A stretch of 48,273 bases of DNA from positions 101,418 through 149,690 of the forward strand of contig SWDR01000022.1 of NCBI GenBank assembly GCA_005116815.1, read 5' to 3'. Of this stretch, positions 7,997-16,729 are shown one piece after another. The translations under genes and the position numbers were made by a program. The stretch's first letter is position 1. The number at the start of each line of letters is the position of its first letter. This DNA comes from Nitrospira sp. GTDB taxonomy: Bacteria > Nitrospirota > Nitrospiria > Nitrospirales > Nitrospiraceae. The notes beneath the pieces are model-generated. The model was not told the DNA's origin. It worked only from the letters and a program-made list of their open reading frames with translations, and made no database searches.

Positions 7997-9361
7997 ATGC
8001 ATATTGTTGTTGTCGGTCTGAGCCATAAGACCGCCCCGGTCGAAATTCGCGAGAAGCTCGCGATCCCTGAGAGCCGGATGAGTGAAGCCTTGACCCGCCT
8101 CTGTTCCTATCAAGGGGTACGGGAAGGCATATTGCTGTCGACCTGTAATCGTGTCGAGGTGTATGCCGTCGTCGATGAAATTGAAGGCGGGTATGGTCGT
8201 ATTCAGGAATTTCTGGCCGATGCCCACCTGTCGCTGTCTTCAGAGCAACTGACACCCCATCTCTACTGGCACCAGGGGGATCGAGCGATCAGCCATTTGT
8301 TTCGTGTCGCCTCCAGTCTCGACTCGATGATTGTCGGTGAGTCGCAGATTCTAGGGCAGATTAAAGATGCGTTCGAGGTCGCACTCACACACAAGTCGAC
8401 CGGCATTATTCTAAATAAAGTCGTGAAGAAGGCGATTTCCGTCGCCAAGCGAGTGCGGACGGAAACCAAAATTGCCGAGATGGCGGTGTCGGTCAGTTAT
8501 GCCGCGGTCGAGTTGGCCAAGAAGATCTTTTCGGACCTCAGCGAGAAGACGGTGTTGTTGGTGGGGGCAGGGGAGATGGCCAAGTTGGCGGCCAGACATT
8601 TTATTGCCAGCGGAGTCCGTCATGTGCGGGTCACGACGAGGAATCCTCAACATGGCATGGAATTAGCCGATCGATTCGGCGGCACCGCAGTTCCCTTTGA
8701 ACAGTTTCGAGAGGACATGGCGTCTGCCGATATCGTGCTGGTATCGACCGGTGCCGCGCATTATCTCGTGAGCGAGGACGACGTGCAGCGATCAGTCAAA
8801 CAGCGGATGAATCGTCCGATGTTTCTGATCGACATCTCGGTCCCGCGCAATATCGATCCGGCGGTGCGTCATGTGGATAATGCGTTTCTTTTCGACATCG
8901 ACGATTTGAAAGCGCGGGTTGAGCAGAACCGCGGAGGGCGCTTGTTGGAGGCCGAGAAGGCCGAGCAGATGGTGGTGGATGAAGTCGGGATCGTTCGGCA
9001 ATGGCTCCAGTCGCTCGAAGTGACCCCCACCATCATGGCGCTCCGTACGAAAGCCGATGAGATCAAACGGGCAGAGGTCGAGAAGACTTTGGGGCGATTG
9101 GCGAATCTCTCGGAGCCCGAGCGTGAACTGGTCGAGGCGATGGCATCCTCGATCGTGAACAAGCTCATTCACAACACGATGGTGACGCTCAAGGCCGAGG
9201 TGAATTCTTCGGACGGGGCTGCATTCGTTGAGGCGGCGCGGCGATTCTTCAGCCTTGGGGATGCCGCGGGCTCGACCGTCAACGGGAGTGCAGTAGAGAG
9301 CAATATCCAGAGTCGTGAAGCGACGACGCCAAAAGCTGGCGCGAAGTCACCGGATCGATGA
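7997..9361 (+). CDS. hemA: Glutamyl-tRNA reductase
   Basis: First step of the C5 route to heme: reduces glutamyl-tRNA to glutamate-1-semialdehyde using NADPH. The N-terminal catalytic domain shows GLSHKTAPVEIREKL and the nucleophilic Cys50 in LLSTCNRVEVYA. The signature SLDSMIVGESQILGQIKDAF is present. The NADPH-binding domain has VLLVGAGEMAKLAA, and a helical dimerisation domain follows. At 454 residues it is slightly longer than average because of a loose Ser/Ala/Lys-rich tail. The start at 7997 begins exactly with the conserved MHIVVVGLSHKT; an upstream in-frame ATG would overlap ccsA needlessly. First committed gene of the tetrapyrrole run. Confidence 0.97.
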   Translation: MHIVVVGLSHKTAPVEIREKLAIPESRMSEALTRLCSYQGVREGILLSTCNRVEVYAVVDEIEGGYGRIQEFLADAHLSLSSEQLTPHLYWHQGDRAISHLFRVASSLDSMIVGESQILGQIKDAFEVALTHKSTGIILNKVVKKAISVAKRVRTETKIAEMAVSVSYAAVELAKKIFSDLSEKTVLLVGAGEMAKLAARHFIASGVRHVRVTTRNPQHGMELADRFGGTAVPFEQFREDMASADIVLVSTGAAHYLVSEDDVQRSVKQRMNRPMFLIDISVPRNIDPAVRHVDNAFLFDIDDLKARVEQNRGGRLLEAEKAEQMVVDEVGIVRQWLQSLEVTPTIMALRTKADEIKRAEVEKTLGRLANLSEPERELVEAMASSIVNKLIHNTMVTLKAEVNSSDGAAFVEAARRFFSLGDAAGSTVNGSAVESNIQSREATTPKAGAKSPDR

Positions 9362-9374
9362 ATGTGCCAATTCT

Positions 9375-9698
9375 ATGGGGAAGACCCGCACAGGGCCGAA
9401 ACTCTTTACCTGTCCCAAATGTCGGAAGACGTACCTGGGACATGACCCTCTGCCCGATTGCCCTGCCTGCGGTTTCGATTATCGGGAGCGGGAGGGGTTC
9501 CGGTGGGATGTGCTTGTCTACCTCTTGTCGATTCTTGGGTTGATCAGCTTTTTACTCGTCTCGTCCTCCTATAGAAGTTTCGTCAGCGGGACCCTGTCCA
9601 GCGAGATGTCACGGGCGGACCACAACACGGTAGAGAAACTTCCGGGCCGCGAACGGTCCGCGACGTTTCATTCTCCATATCATGATACGAGTCGGTGA
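9375..9698 (+). CDS. Small zinc-ribbon membrane protein
   Basis: A 107-residue protein beginning at the ATG at 9375, 14 bp after hemA. It has two CxxC pairs (CPKC and CPAC, 16 residues apart) typical of a zinc ribbon. One membrane helix follows (VLVYLLSILGLISFLLV), then a polar Ser/Thr/Arg-rich tail. With the ribbon N-terminal and basic it probably faces the cytoplasm. I do not recognise a named family. Its position between hemA and hemC, with a 9-bp gap to hemC, suggests it is expressed with heme synthesis, but nothing in the sequence shows a direct role. Confidence 0.7.
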   Translation: MGKTRTGPKLFTCPKCRKTYLGHDPLPDCPACGFDYREREGFRWDVLVYLLSILGLISFLLVSSSYRSFVSGTLSSEMSRADHNTVEKLPGRERSATFHSPYHDTSR

Positions 9699-9707
9699 AA
9701 GGGAGCT

Positions 9708-10655
9708 ATGTCGAAAGTCAGCCATGAACGATTGAGCGTCGTGCTGGGAACGCGCGGTAGCAAGTTGGCGGTGCATCAGAGCGAGTGGGTGCAGGCACAG
9801 TTGCACGCGTTGGCTCCTCATGTGACGGTCACGTTGCGGCGGATCCAGACATCAGGGGACAGGATTCTCGACGTTCCGTTGGCTCAAATCGGTGGGAAGG
9901 GGCTCTTTGTCAAGGAGATCGAGGAAGCGTTGTTGAGCGGCGAGATTGATCTGGCGGTGCATAGCATGAAAGATGTCCCCACGGAACTGCCCGATGGGCT
10001 GGAGATTCTCTGTGTGCCGCCTCGCGAGGATCCGCGGGATGCCTTGATCAGTCGTGACGGAAAGTTGTTCCTGGACCTTCCGTTGGGTGCGAAGATCGGG
10101 ACCAGCAGCCTTCGCCGTCAATCGCAACTCCTGCATGCGAGGCCCGACCTCACCATTGCGATGTTGCGTGGGAATCTGGATACCCGTCTCAAGAAATTGC
10201 ATGAGGGGCAGTTCGATGCCATCGTGCTCGCCGCAGCCGGACTTCGACGCTTGGCTTGGGCGCATGAAATCACGGAGTATCTGGCGCCTCAGATTAGTTT
10301 GCCCGCGATTGGCCAGGGCGCGCTTGGAATTGAGGGCCGGAAGGACGACGCGTTCATTCGTTCTCTCTTGAGCGGCTTGGACCATGTGCCGAGTAAGATC
10401 GCCGTTCTTGCTGAGCGTGCGTTGCTCCATCGGCTTCAAGGAGGCTGTCAGGTCCCAATCGCCGCCCATGCAACATTGACCGGTACAAAGGTAAGATTGG
10501 AAGGCGTCGTGGCCAGTGTGGACGGCAAGGAGCTTATTCGTGACTCTGTTGACGGGACGATCGAGGATCCTGAGTCGATCGGTGTTCAACTCGCAGAACG
10601 ATTGCTTGCGCGCGGGGGCGAGAGAATTCTCCAAGGGATCTACGGAACCGCATGA
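9708..10655 (+). CDS. hemC: Porphobilinogen deaminase (hydroxymethylbilane synthase)
   Basis: Joins four porphobilinogen units into hydroxymethylbilane. Family blocks are all visible: LGTRGSKLAVHQSEWV, GGKGLFVKEIEEAL, DLAVHSMKDVPTELP, the catalytic and cofactor-binding segment IGTSSLRRQSQL, and the dipyrromethane-cofactor Cys247 in LQGGCQVPIAAHA. Its 315 residues match the usual length. An AGGGAG ribosome binding site sits just before the ATG. It overlaps the next gene (cobA-hemD) by 4 bp, which points to coupled translation of consecutive pathway steps. Confidence 0.98.
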   Translation: MSKVSHERLSVVLGTRGSKLAVHQSEWVQAQLHALAPHVTVTLRRIQTSGDRILDVPLAQIGGKGLFVKEIEEALLSGEIDLAVHSMKDVPTELPDGLEILCVPPREDPRDALISRDGKLFLDLPLGAKIGTSSLRRQSQLLHARPDLTIAMLRGNLDTRLKKLHEGQFDAIVLAAAGLRRLAWAHEITEYLAPQISLPAIGQGALGIEGRKDDAFIRSLLSGLDHVPSKIAVLAERALLHRLQGGCQVPIAAHATLTGTKVRLEGVVASVDGKELIRDSVDGTIEDPESIGVQLAERLLARGGERILQGIYGTA

Positions 10656-12217
10656 CGACATCGAGAAGGTCAGGAAAGGTCTATTTGGTTGGAGCGGGAC
10701 CGGGCGATCCTGGACTCCTGACGCTGAAAGGGAAGGCCTGTCTGGAGCAGGCCGATGTCGTGCTCTACGATTTTCTCGCCAATCCTGCCTTGCTGCAGTA
10801 TGCTCCGGCCACGGCGCAGCGCATCTATGTCGGGCGACGGGGGCGTGGTCAGTATCGAGACCAAGCCGATATCAATCGGCTGCTGATAGAACGGGCTCAA
10901 GAGGGAAATGTGGTGGTCCGGCTCAAGGGGGGAGATCCCTTTGTCTTCGGACGCGGCGGAGAGGAAGCGGAAGCGGTGGCTGCTGCAGGGATCGATTTTG
11001 AGGTGGTGCCTGGGGTGACAGCGGCGATTGCGGTGCCTGCCTATGCGGGCATTCCGGTGACCCATCGCACCCTGGCCTCCACGGTCACGTTTGTGACCGG
11101 TCATGAAGATCCCACCAAACCGGAGACCCTGTTGGAATGGCCTAAATTGGCAGGCGCGTCCGGGACGCTCGTGTTCATGATGGGGATGAAGAATCTCCCC
11201 TCAATTGTTAGCCACTTAGTGGCAGAAGGCCGGTCGTCTGAGACGCCGGTGGCGGCGATTCATTGGGGGACCAAAGCCGATCAACAGACCATCGTGGGGA
11301 CCTTGGGTGATATTGTGGCGAAAACCGAAGCGGTACACCTCGAACCGCCGACGGTGATCGTCGTGGGTGAAGTGGTGCGACTACGAGGGCAGTTGAATTG
11401 GTTTGAAACCAAGCCGCTCTTTGGGAAACGCATTGTGCTGACTAGGGCTCAAGAGCAGGCGTATGAGTTCTCTCAGTTGCTTGCAGCCTATGGAGCGGAG
11501 CCAGTAGAGGTGCCGACGATTCAAATCGTCCCTCCGGTCAGTTGGCAGGCGATCGATGATGCGATCAATCGCCTCAATACGTACCAATGGCTGATCTTTA
11601 CCAGTGTGAACGGGGTCACGCCGTTCATGGATCGTCTCCATGCGGCTGGGAAAGATGCGCGCGCTTTGGCGCCGCTTCGTATTTGCGCGATTGGACCGCG
11701 CACGGCACAGGAATTGAGCATCTATGGATTGAGGGCGGATATCGTTCCATCCGAGTTTCAAGCAGAAGGGGTTATCGCTGCATTGGCTCAGGTGGGCATC
11801 CGTGGGAGCCGCCTGTTGATTCCACGTGCCGAGGTCGCTCGTGAGATCTTGCCGGAACAGTTGAGTGAGTTGGGGGCGATTGTCGATGTGATTCCGGTCT
11901 ACCGGACGATCGCCCCGACGGTAGATGTCGCGTCTTTGACGCAGCAGCTTCGCGCTGGCCGGGTGGCGGCGCTCACCTTTACGAGTTCATCCACTGTGCG
12001 TAACTTCGTGGAGCTCTTTGGCGGGCAGGAGACGGTCACGAAACTCGTGGCTCAGGTGGCGATCGCCTGCATCGGACCCATTACGGCACGTACGGCGGAA
12101 GAATATGGGTTGACGGTGACGATTATGCCGGCTGAAAATACGGTGCCGGCATTGACTGAGGCCATTGTTCGGCATTTCAGTGAAGGGGTGCGAGTGCCGG
12201 TTTCTGTGCAAGGATAG
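10652..12217 (+). CDS. cobA-hemD: Uroporphyrinogen-III methyltransferase / synthase fusion
   Basis: A two-domain protein of 521 residues. Residues 1-~250 are a SAM-dependent uroporphyrinogen-III C-methyltransferase ([57 protein letters not shown]). Residues ~260-510 are uroporphyrinogen-III synthase ([37 protein letters not shown]). One polypeptide thus closes the ring and makes precorrin-2, the branch to siroheme, heme d1 and cobalamin. The fusion is known in several phyla. It starts within the end of hemC (ATGA overlap). Confidence 0.96.
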   Translation: MTTSRRSGKVYLVGAGPGDPGLLTLKGKACLEQADVVLYDFLANPALLQYAPATAQRIYVGRRGRGQYRDQADINRLLIERAQEGNVVVRLKGGDPFVFGRGGEEAEAVAAAGIDFEVVPGVTAAIAVPAYAGIPVTHRTLASTVTFVTGHEDPTKPETLLEWPKLAGASGTLVFMMGMKNLPSIVSHLVAEGRSSETPVAAIHWGTKADQQTIVGTLGDIVAKTEAVHLEPPTVIVVGEVVRLRGQLNWFETKPLFGKRIVLTRAQEQAYEFSQLLAAYGAEPVEVPTIQIVPPVSWQAIDDAINRLNTYQWLIFTSVNGVTPFMDRLHAAGKDARALAPLRICAIGPRTAQELSIYGLRADIVPSEFQAEGVIAALAQVGIRGSRLLIPRAEVAREILPEQLSELGAIVDVIPVYRTIAPTVDVASLTQQLRAGRVAALTFTSSSTVRNFVELFGGQETVTKLVAQVAIACIGPITARTAEEYGLTVTIMPAENTVPALTEAIVRHFSEGVRVPVSVQG

Positions 12218-12273
12218 GTTGTGGTAGACGACGGGGTACGGAACTGATTCGTTTAGTAAGAGGGGGGATTCTT

Positions 12274-12666
12274 ATGGTTGCAGTCAAGTCGTTCATGGTT
12301 CCAAGAGAGAAGTTTATTACGGTTGAGCGGGATACCGATGCCCAGACAGCGGCACGTATCATGCGAGATCGTGGGATCGGCAGCCTGTTCGTGACGAACG
12401 GGAAGGAGATTGTCGGCATTCTGACCGATACCGATATGGTGCGGCGGGTGGTGGCGGCTGGAGCGGACACTCATAAGACGACGGTCGAGCAGATTATGTC
12501 GGCCCCGATCTTGACGATCGAGGAGAACAAGACGTTGCTCGATGCCAACGATCTGATGGCTCAAACGCATATTCGCCATCTTGGCGTAACGCGGGATGGC
12601 GGGCTGGTCGGCATGATTTCCGTCCGCGACCTCGTCGTGTTCTTAACGAATCTTCCAAGAAAGTAA
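12274..12666 (+). CDS. CBS-domain pair protein
   Basis: A 130-residue protein consisting of two CBS domains (about 1-60 and 70-128). The signs are the repeated patterns [20 protein letters not shown] with [20 protein letters not shown], and [18 protein letters not shown] with [19 protein letters not shown]. Such stand-alone pairs bind adenosine nucleotides or SAM-like ligands and act as sensors. The AGAGGGGGG site just upstream gives strong translation initiation. It lies between cobA-hemD and hemB, with a 4-bp gap to hemB, so it belongs to the heme transcript. A regulatory role there is an inference. Confidence 0.9.
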   Translation: MVAVKSFMVPREKFITVERDTDAQTAARIMRDRGIGSLFVTNGKEIVGILTDTDMVRRVVAAGADTHKTTVEQIMSAPILTIEENKTLLDANDLMAQTHIRHLGVTRDGGLVGMISVRDLVVFLTNLPRK

Positions 12667-12670
12667 TTCG

Positions 12671-13642
12671 ATGGCATTTCCCATTCAGCGGCTCAGACGG
12701 TTGCGGCAGCATGAGGCGTTTCGCCGTATGGTACGGGAGACGAACCTGGCCCCTTCCGATTTCATCTATCCGCTGTTCGTCGTCGAAGGACGAGATCGGC
12801 GGGAGGAGATCGCTTCGATGCCTGGCCAGTTCCGGCTCTCGGTCGACCTCTTGGTCAAAGAGGCCCGCGAGGTTGTGGCCTTGGGCGTTCCCGCGATCAT
12901 CCTGTTCGGGATTCCGGATCGGAAAGATGCGCGGGGAAGTTCAGGGTTCGATCCGAACGGCATCGTGCAGCGGGCGGTCAAAGCGGTGAAGGACCAGGTG
13001 CCGGGCGTGATGGTCATCACCGACGTTTGTATCGACGAATACACGGATCATGGGCATTGCGGGATCGTCAAGGACGGGCGCATCCTCAACGATGAAACGC
13101 TGGATTGTCTCCGTACAATGGCCAGAACCCATGCGCAAGCCGGGGCCGATATGGTGGCTCCATCCGATATGATGGATGGGCGAGTGGCGGCGATTCGTAC
13201 GGAATTGGATCAGGCAGGGTTTCCTGAGCTGCCGATCATGGCTTATGCCGCTAAATTCGCGTCCTGCTTTTATGCGCCGTTTCGGGATGCGGCCGGTTCA
13301 AGCCCGCAATTCGGCGATCGGCAATCGTATCAAATGGATCCGGCCAACCGGCGGGAGGCGCTTCGCGAAATTGCCCTCGATGTCGAAGAGGGGGCCGACA
13401 TCATCATGGTGAAGCCGGCATTGCCGTATCTTGATATTATTGCCGCGGCCAGGGCGCAGATGTTGTTGCCGGTGGCGGCCTATCAAGTGAGCGGTGAGTA
13501 CAGCATGATTAAAGCGGCCGCCCAAGCCGGCTGGCTCGATGAATCGCGCGCCATGATGGAGTCGTTGCTCTCGATCAAGCGGGCTGGCGCAGACCTCATT
13601 TTGACCTACTTTGCTAAAGACGCGGCGCGTCTCCTTCACTGA
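12671..13642 (+). CDS. hemB: Delta-aminolevulinic acid dehydratase (porphobilinogen synthase)
   Basis: Condenses two aminolevulinate molecules into porphobilinogen. Both Schiff-base lysines are present ([12 protein letters not shown] and [14 protein letters not shown]), as is the allosteric-metal region (RDAAGS). The catalytic metal loop reads [14 protein letters not shown]. Zinc enzymes have C-x-C-x7-C here, while this one has Cys-Ile-Asp, so one of three zinc cysteines is Asp. Metal use may therefore be mixed or magnesium-type. Its 323 residues are standard. It follows the CBS gene by 4 bp and precedes ribF by 5 bp. Confidence 0.97.
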   Translation: MAFPIQRLRRLRQHEAFRRMVRETNLAPSDFIYPLFVVEGRDRREEIASMPGQFRLSVDLLVKEAREVVALGVPAIILFGIPDRKDARGSSGFDPNGIVQRAVKAVKDQVPGVMVITDVCIDEYTDHGHCGIVKDGRILNDETLDCLRTMARTHAQAGADMVAPSDMMDGRVAAIRTELDQAGFPELPIMAYAAKFASCFYAPFRDAAGSSPQFGDRQSYQMDPANRREALREIALDVEEGADIIMVKPALPYLDIIAAARAQMLLPVAAYQVSGEYSMIKAAAQAGWLDESRAMMESLLSIKRAGADLILTYFAKDAARLLH

Positions 13643-13647
13643 CGACC

Positions 13648-14595
13648 ATGCTCAAAGTTACGCGTGGGCTGTCCGGTCAATGTCCTCCACGTGCGTATCC
13701 CGTCGCCACGATCGGTAATTTTGACGGCCATCATCTGGGCCATCGCGCGCTGCTGCAGACGGTCGTCGAGACGGCCAGGAAGGCGCAGGGAACTGCGCTC
13801 GTCCTGACCTTCGATCCGCACCCGGTCAAAATCCTCGCACCCCATATCGACCTTCGCTTTCTGACCAGCCCCGAAGAAAAGTTGGCGCACTTCGAGGCCG
13901 CAGGAATCGATGAAGTCGTATTTCTGGAGTTTAGCCCTACATTTGCAGCCATGAGTCCTGACGAATTTGCAGAAGGTATCCTGCATCGATCGCTCACCCT
14001 CTCCGAACTGTTTGTCGGGAATCATTTTGCCTTTGGAAAGGGCCGGGCAGGACATATCGAAGACCTCGTACGTCTCGGTGGGTTGTACGGCTTCCGCGTA
14101 CATCCTGTGACTCCCGTGATGCTTGAGGGAGGCGTGGTGAGTTCGACCAGGATTCGTCAGCTCATTCAGGCAGGGAATGTAGAACAGGCTGCCACGCTCC
14201 TCGGGCGTTTCTATGGGATTTTCGGTACGGTGGTACATGGGATGCAGCAGGGGGAAGCGATGGGCTGGCCCACGGCGAATCTACGCATCCCGGTCGGTCG
14301 CGTCGTGCCGCCTGATGGTGTCTATGCCGCGAGAGCGGTCCACGGGGCTCAGACGTCTGATGCGATCGCCTATATCGGGACCAGGCCGACCTTCGGCGCG
14401 GGGGAGCGCCTGATTGAAGTCAATTTGTTGGATCAGCGCTGCGACCTCTATGGCCAGGAGATCACCGTGCAGTTTGTGGCGCGTGTGCGCGGCGATCATA
14501 CCTTTGCCTCTGTCGATGAGCTGTCGAACCAGATCGTCCGTGATGTGGCGCAGGCGCGCAGGAGCTTACAGCGAATCCCGCAGGGAGTTCAGTAA
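13648..14595 (+). CDS. ribF: Bifunctional riboflavin kinase / FAD synthetase
   Basis: Makes FMN and then FAD from riboflavin. The N-terminal adenylyltransferase domain (1-~185) starts with VATIGNFDGHHLGHRALL, containing the nucleotide-binding HxGH, and ends with VVSSTRIRQLIQAGN. The C-terminal riboflavin kinase domain (~190-310) has GWPTANLRIP and a late IEVNLLD block. The length of 315 residues is normal. The small gap to hemB and 2-bp gap to tilS place it in the same transcription unit. Confidence 0.96.
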   Translation: MLKVTRGLSGQCPPRAYPVATIGNFDGHHLGHRALLQTVVETARKAQGTALVLTFDPHPVKILAPHIDLRFLTSPEEKLAHFEAAGIDEVVFLEFSPTFAAMSPDEFAEGILHRSLTLSELFVGNHFAFGKGRAGHIEDLVRLGGLYGFRVHPVTPVMLEGGVVSSTRIRQLIQAGNVEQAATLLGRFYGIFGTVVHGMQQGEAMGWPTANLRIPVGRVVPPDGVYAARAVHGAQTSDAIAYIGTRPTFGAGERLIEVNLLDQRCDLYGQEITVQFVARVRGDHTFASVDELSNQIVRDVAQARRSLQRIPQGVQ

Positions 14596-14597
14596 CC

Positions 14598-16079
14598 ATG
14601 GCCGTTGAGACGGCGATCACGCGGTCGTCCAGCAGGCCTACTGGACGTCCGGCTTTATTGGCACATTTCGTGCGAACGGTGCGTCAGCACCAGCTATTCG
14701 TTCCCGGTCAGCACCTCTTGGTGGCGGTATCGGGCGGGCCCGATTCGATCGCGTTGTTATCTCTGCTACATCGCCTGGCCCAGTCCTGGAGACTCACGCT
14801 CACAGCAATACATTGTAACTATAGGTTGCGTGGAGCGGAGTCCGACGGCGACGAATCGTTCGTCAGGGAGTTTTGTCAGGAACGGCAGCTGTCTCTTGTC
14901 ATCCATCGGCCCACGCTGGTCAAACGACGACAGCGCTCATCGCTTCAGGCCAGGGCCCGCGACGCACGCTATGACTTTATGCGGCAATTGGCTCACGAGG
15001 TCGGAGCTGTTCGCATTGCGGTCGGTCATACCGCCAATGACCAGGCTGAAACGGTGCTCATGTGGATGTTGCGCGGGGCAGGGATGGCCGGGTTAGCCGG
15101 GATGCCCTATAGGCGTGAAGACGGGATCGTTCGCCCGCTCTTGGCCTCCACTCGTGAGGAGGTGTTGACCTATTTGGGTCATGAAGGACTGACCTATCGC
15201 CGTGACTCGAGCAATGAGAAGCCGCTCTATTATCGTAACCGGATTAGGAAAGATCTCCTTCCTGTGATCACTCGGTTGGCCCCGGCTGCCATCCGTGTGC
15301 TCCAGCGACAGGCAGATGTCGTGCGTGAAGACGAACGGTACTTGGAACAGGTGACGAGGGATCTGGTCCAGGCGCTCGTGAGTTCTGATTCCGGAGGCGT
15401 GCAGCGAGTCAATCTCCAGGCCTTCATGGAGTTGCCGGTTGCGCTGCAGCGGCGGCTCGTTCGGACAATCTTACGGATCTATGACGAAGAGGGGCGCGCG
15501 AGCAGCCTTCGGGTGGTGGAGTCGGTTCGGCATGTATTGCTCCAGGGAAAGACCGGAGTTCGGCTGTTGTTGGCCCAGGCCCTCGTGATTCTGGATCAGG
15601 GGGTGGTGCAGTTTTGTCCCGTAGCAGGGGCAGCCAAGGGGGCGGTTGGTGCGGGCCAGGGAAAGGGCGAGAGCCTCCGTCTTTCAGTGCAATCAACGGT
15701 CTATTGGGCTAGAACGAATCAGCAAATTCATGTACAACGTATGGCTCATCATGATGCGGAACAGGATGAAGCGGGTTCGTCAGTACAACGAGCTTTGTTC
15801 GATGCCGACCGGTGCTCGGAGCCGCTTCTGGTTCGGTCCTGGCAAGCCGGCGATCGATTCTTTCCTCGAGGGATGAAGGGGAAGAGTCAGAAGCTTCAAG
15901 ATTTCTTTACTGATCGGAAGATCGCTCGTTGCCGGCGGGAGGAGATTCCATTGTTGGTCGCGCCCGAAGGGATTTTGTGGGTCGTGGGGATGCGGCAGGA
16001 TGAACGCTTCGCGGTTCGTCGAGGGACAACCCACTGTCTGGTGGTATCGGTGAGCCATAGGGACTCAGAGAAGGAGTAG
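14598..16079 (+). CDS. tilS: tRNA(Ile)-lysidine synthase
   Basis: Adds lysine to the wobble cytidine of the tRNA-Ile with anticodon CAU, letting it read AUA. The PP-loop motif lies at about residue 46 (VAVSGGPDSIALL), followed by the family blocks HCNYRLRGAESDGDE and GHTANDQAETVLMWMLRGAG. The C-terminal TilS domain has the expected RSWQAGDRFFPRGMKGKSQKLQDFF. The protein is 493 residues, at the long end, with a loosely conserved linker near 340-390. It is an essential gene in most bacteria. It sits 8 bp upstream of hpt, a common pairing (tilS-hpt-ftsH). Confidence 0.96.
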   Translation: MAVETAITRSSSRPTGRPALLAHFVRTVRQHQLFVPGQHLLVAVSGGPDSIALLSLLHRLAQSWRLTLTAIHCNYRLRGAESDGDESFVREFCQERQLSLVIHRPTLVKRRQRSSLQARARDARYDFMRQLAHEVGAVRIAVGHTANDQAETVLMWMLRGAGMAGLAGMPYRREDGIVRPLLASTREEVLTYLGHEGLTYRRDSSNEKPLYYRNRIRKDLLPVITRLAPAAIRVLQRQADVVREDERYLEQVTRDLVQALVSSDSGGVQRVNLQAFMELPVALQRRLVRTILRIYDEEGRASSLRVVESVRHVLLQGKTGVRLLLAQALVILDQGVVQFCPVAGAAKGAVGAGQGKGESLRLSVQSTVYWARTNQQIHVQRMAHHDAEQDEAGSSVQRALFDADRCSEPLLVRSWQAGDRFFPRGMKGKSQKLQDFFTDRKIARCRREEIPLLVAPEGILWVVGMRQDERFAVRRGTTHCLVVSVSHRDSEKE

Positions 16080-16086
16080 AGGGAGC

Positions 16087-16626
16087 ATGGAACGGATTTT
16101 CGGTCGACCGATCGTGACGCAGGAAGAAATGCGTGCGAGGATTCGTGAATTGGGCAAGCAGGTCACGACCGATTATACCGGGAAGGATCTCGTCTTGGTC
16201 GGCGTGTTGAAGGGGGCCTACGCGTTCTATGCCGATCTGGCTCGCGCAATCAGGATCCCGATGCGGGTGGACTTTTTGATGGTGACCAGTTACGGGTCCC
16301 GGGCAAAAACATCCGGTAAAGTGAAGATGGTCACCGAACTGACCGAGGATATTAAAGGCAAAGATGTCTTGTTGGTTGAGGATATCGTCGACTCCGGACT
16401 GACCGTTCAATATCTGGTCAAGACCTTGGCGAAGAAGAAACCCCGCTCGATCAAAGTCTGTACGTTGTTGAGTAAGCCCGATCGACGGACCATCGACGTC
16501 GACATCGATTATGTGGGGTTCAATATTCCCAATAAATATGTCGTGGGGTATGGACTCGATTACCAGCAGAAGTATCGAAACCTTCCCTATCTGGCCGTGT
16601 TGGATGTGGAGGAGGAGCAAGAGTAA
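16087..16626 (+). CDS. hpt: Hypoxanthine phosphoribosyltransferase
   Basis: Salvages hypoxanthine and guanine to IMP and GMP using PRPP. The PRPP loop (VLLVEDIVDSGLTVQYL) and the early LVLVGVLKGAYAFYADL are diagnostic, and the purine-binding end (VGFNIPNKYVVGYGLDY) is intact. Its 179 residues are typical. A good site (GAGGGAG) precedes the ATG at 16087. The order tilS-hpt-ftsH is widespread in bacteria. The 103 bp after it probably carry the ftsH promoter, though I could not fix its -35 and -10 boxes. Confidence 0.96.
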   Translation: MERIFGRPIVTQEEMRARIRELGKQVTTDYTGKDLVLVGVLKGAYAFYADLARAIRIPMRVDFLMVTSYGSRAKTSGKVKMVTELTEDIKGKDVLLVEDIVDSGLTVQYLVKTLAKKKPRSIKVCTLLSKPDRRTIDVDIDYVGFNIPNKYVVGYGLDYQQKYRNLPYLAVLDVEEEQE

Positions 16627-16729
16627 GCGTATTGTCGTACGGTTGTCAGTATGAATGGGCATGTGGTAGCATCATCAAAGTGCGTGGTTTTTCTCACCAA
16701 TTAAGCGTGTCATCCACAAGGAGATCTGG

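Noticed and set aside
9852-10661. 270-codon - strand ORF opposite hemC
   Set aside because: It lies wholly within a clear hemC gene and shows no motif; long only because of codon bias.
10652-12217. Possible cobalamin riboswitch or heme-responsive leader in the heme run
   Set aside because: Gaps are a few bases to about 55 bp and hold no B12-box or similar conserved pattern.
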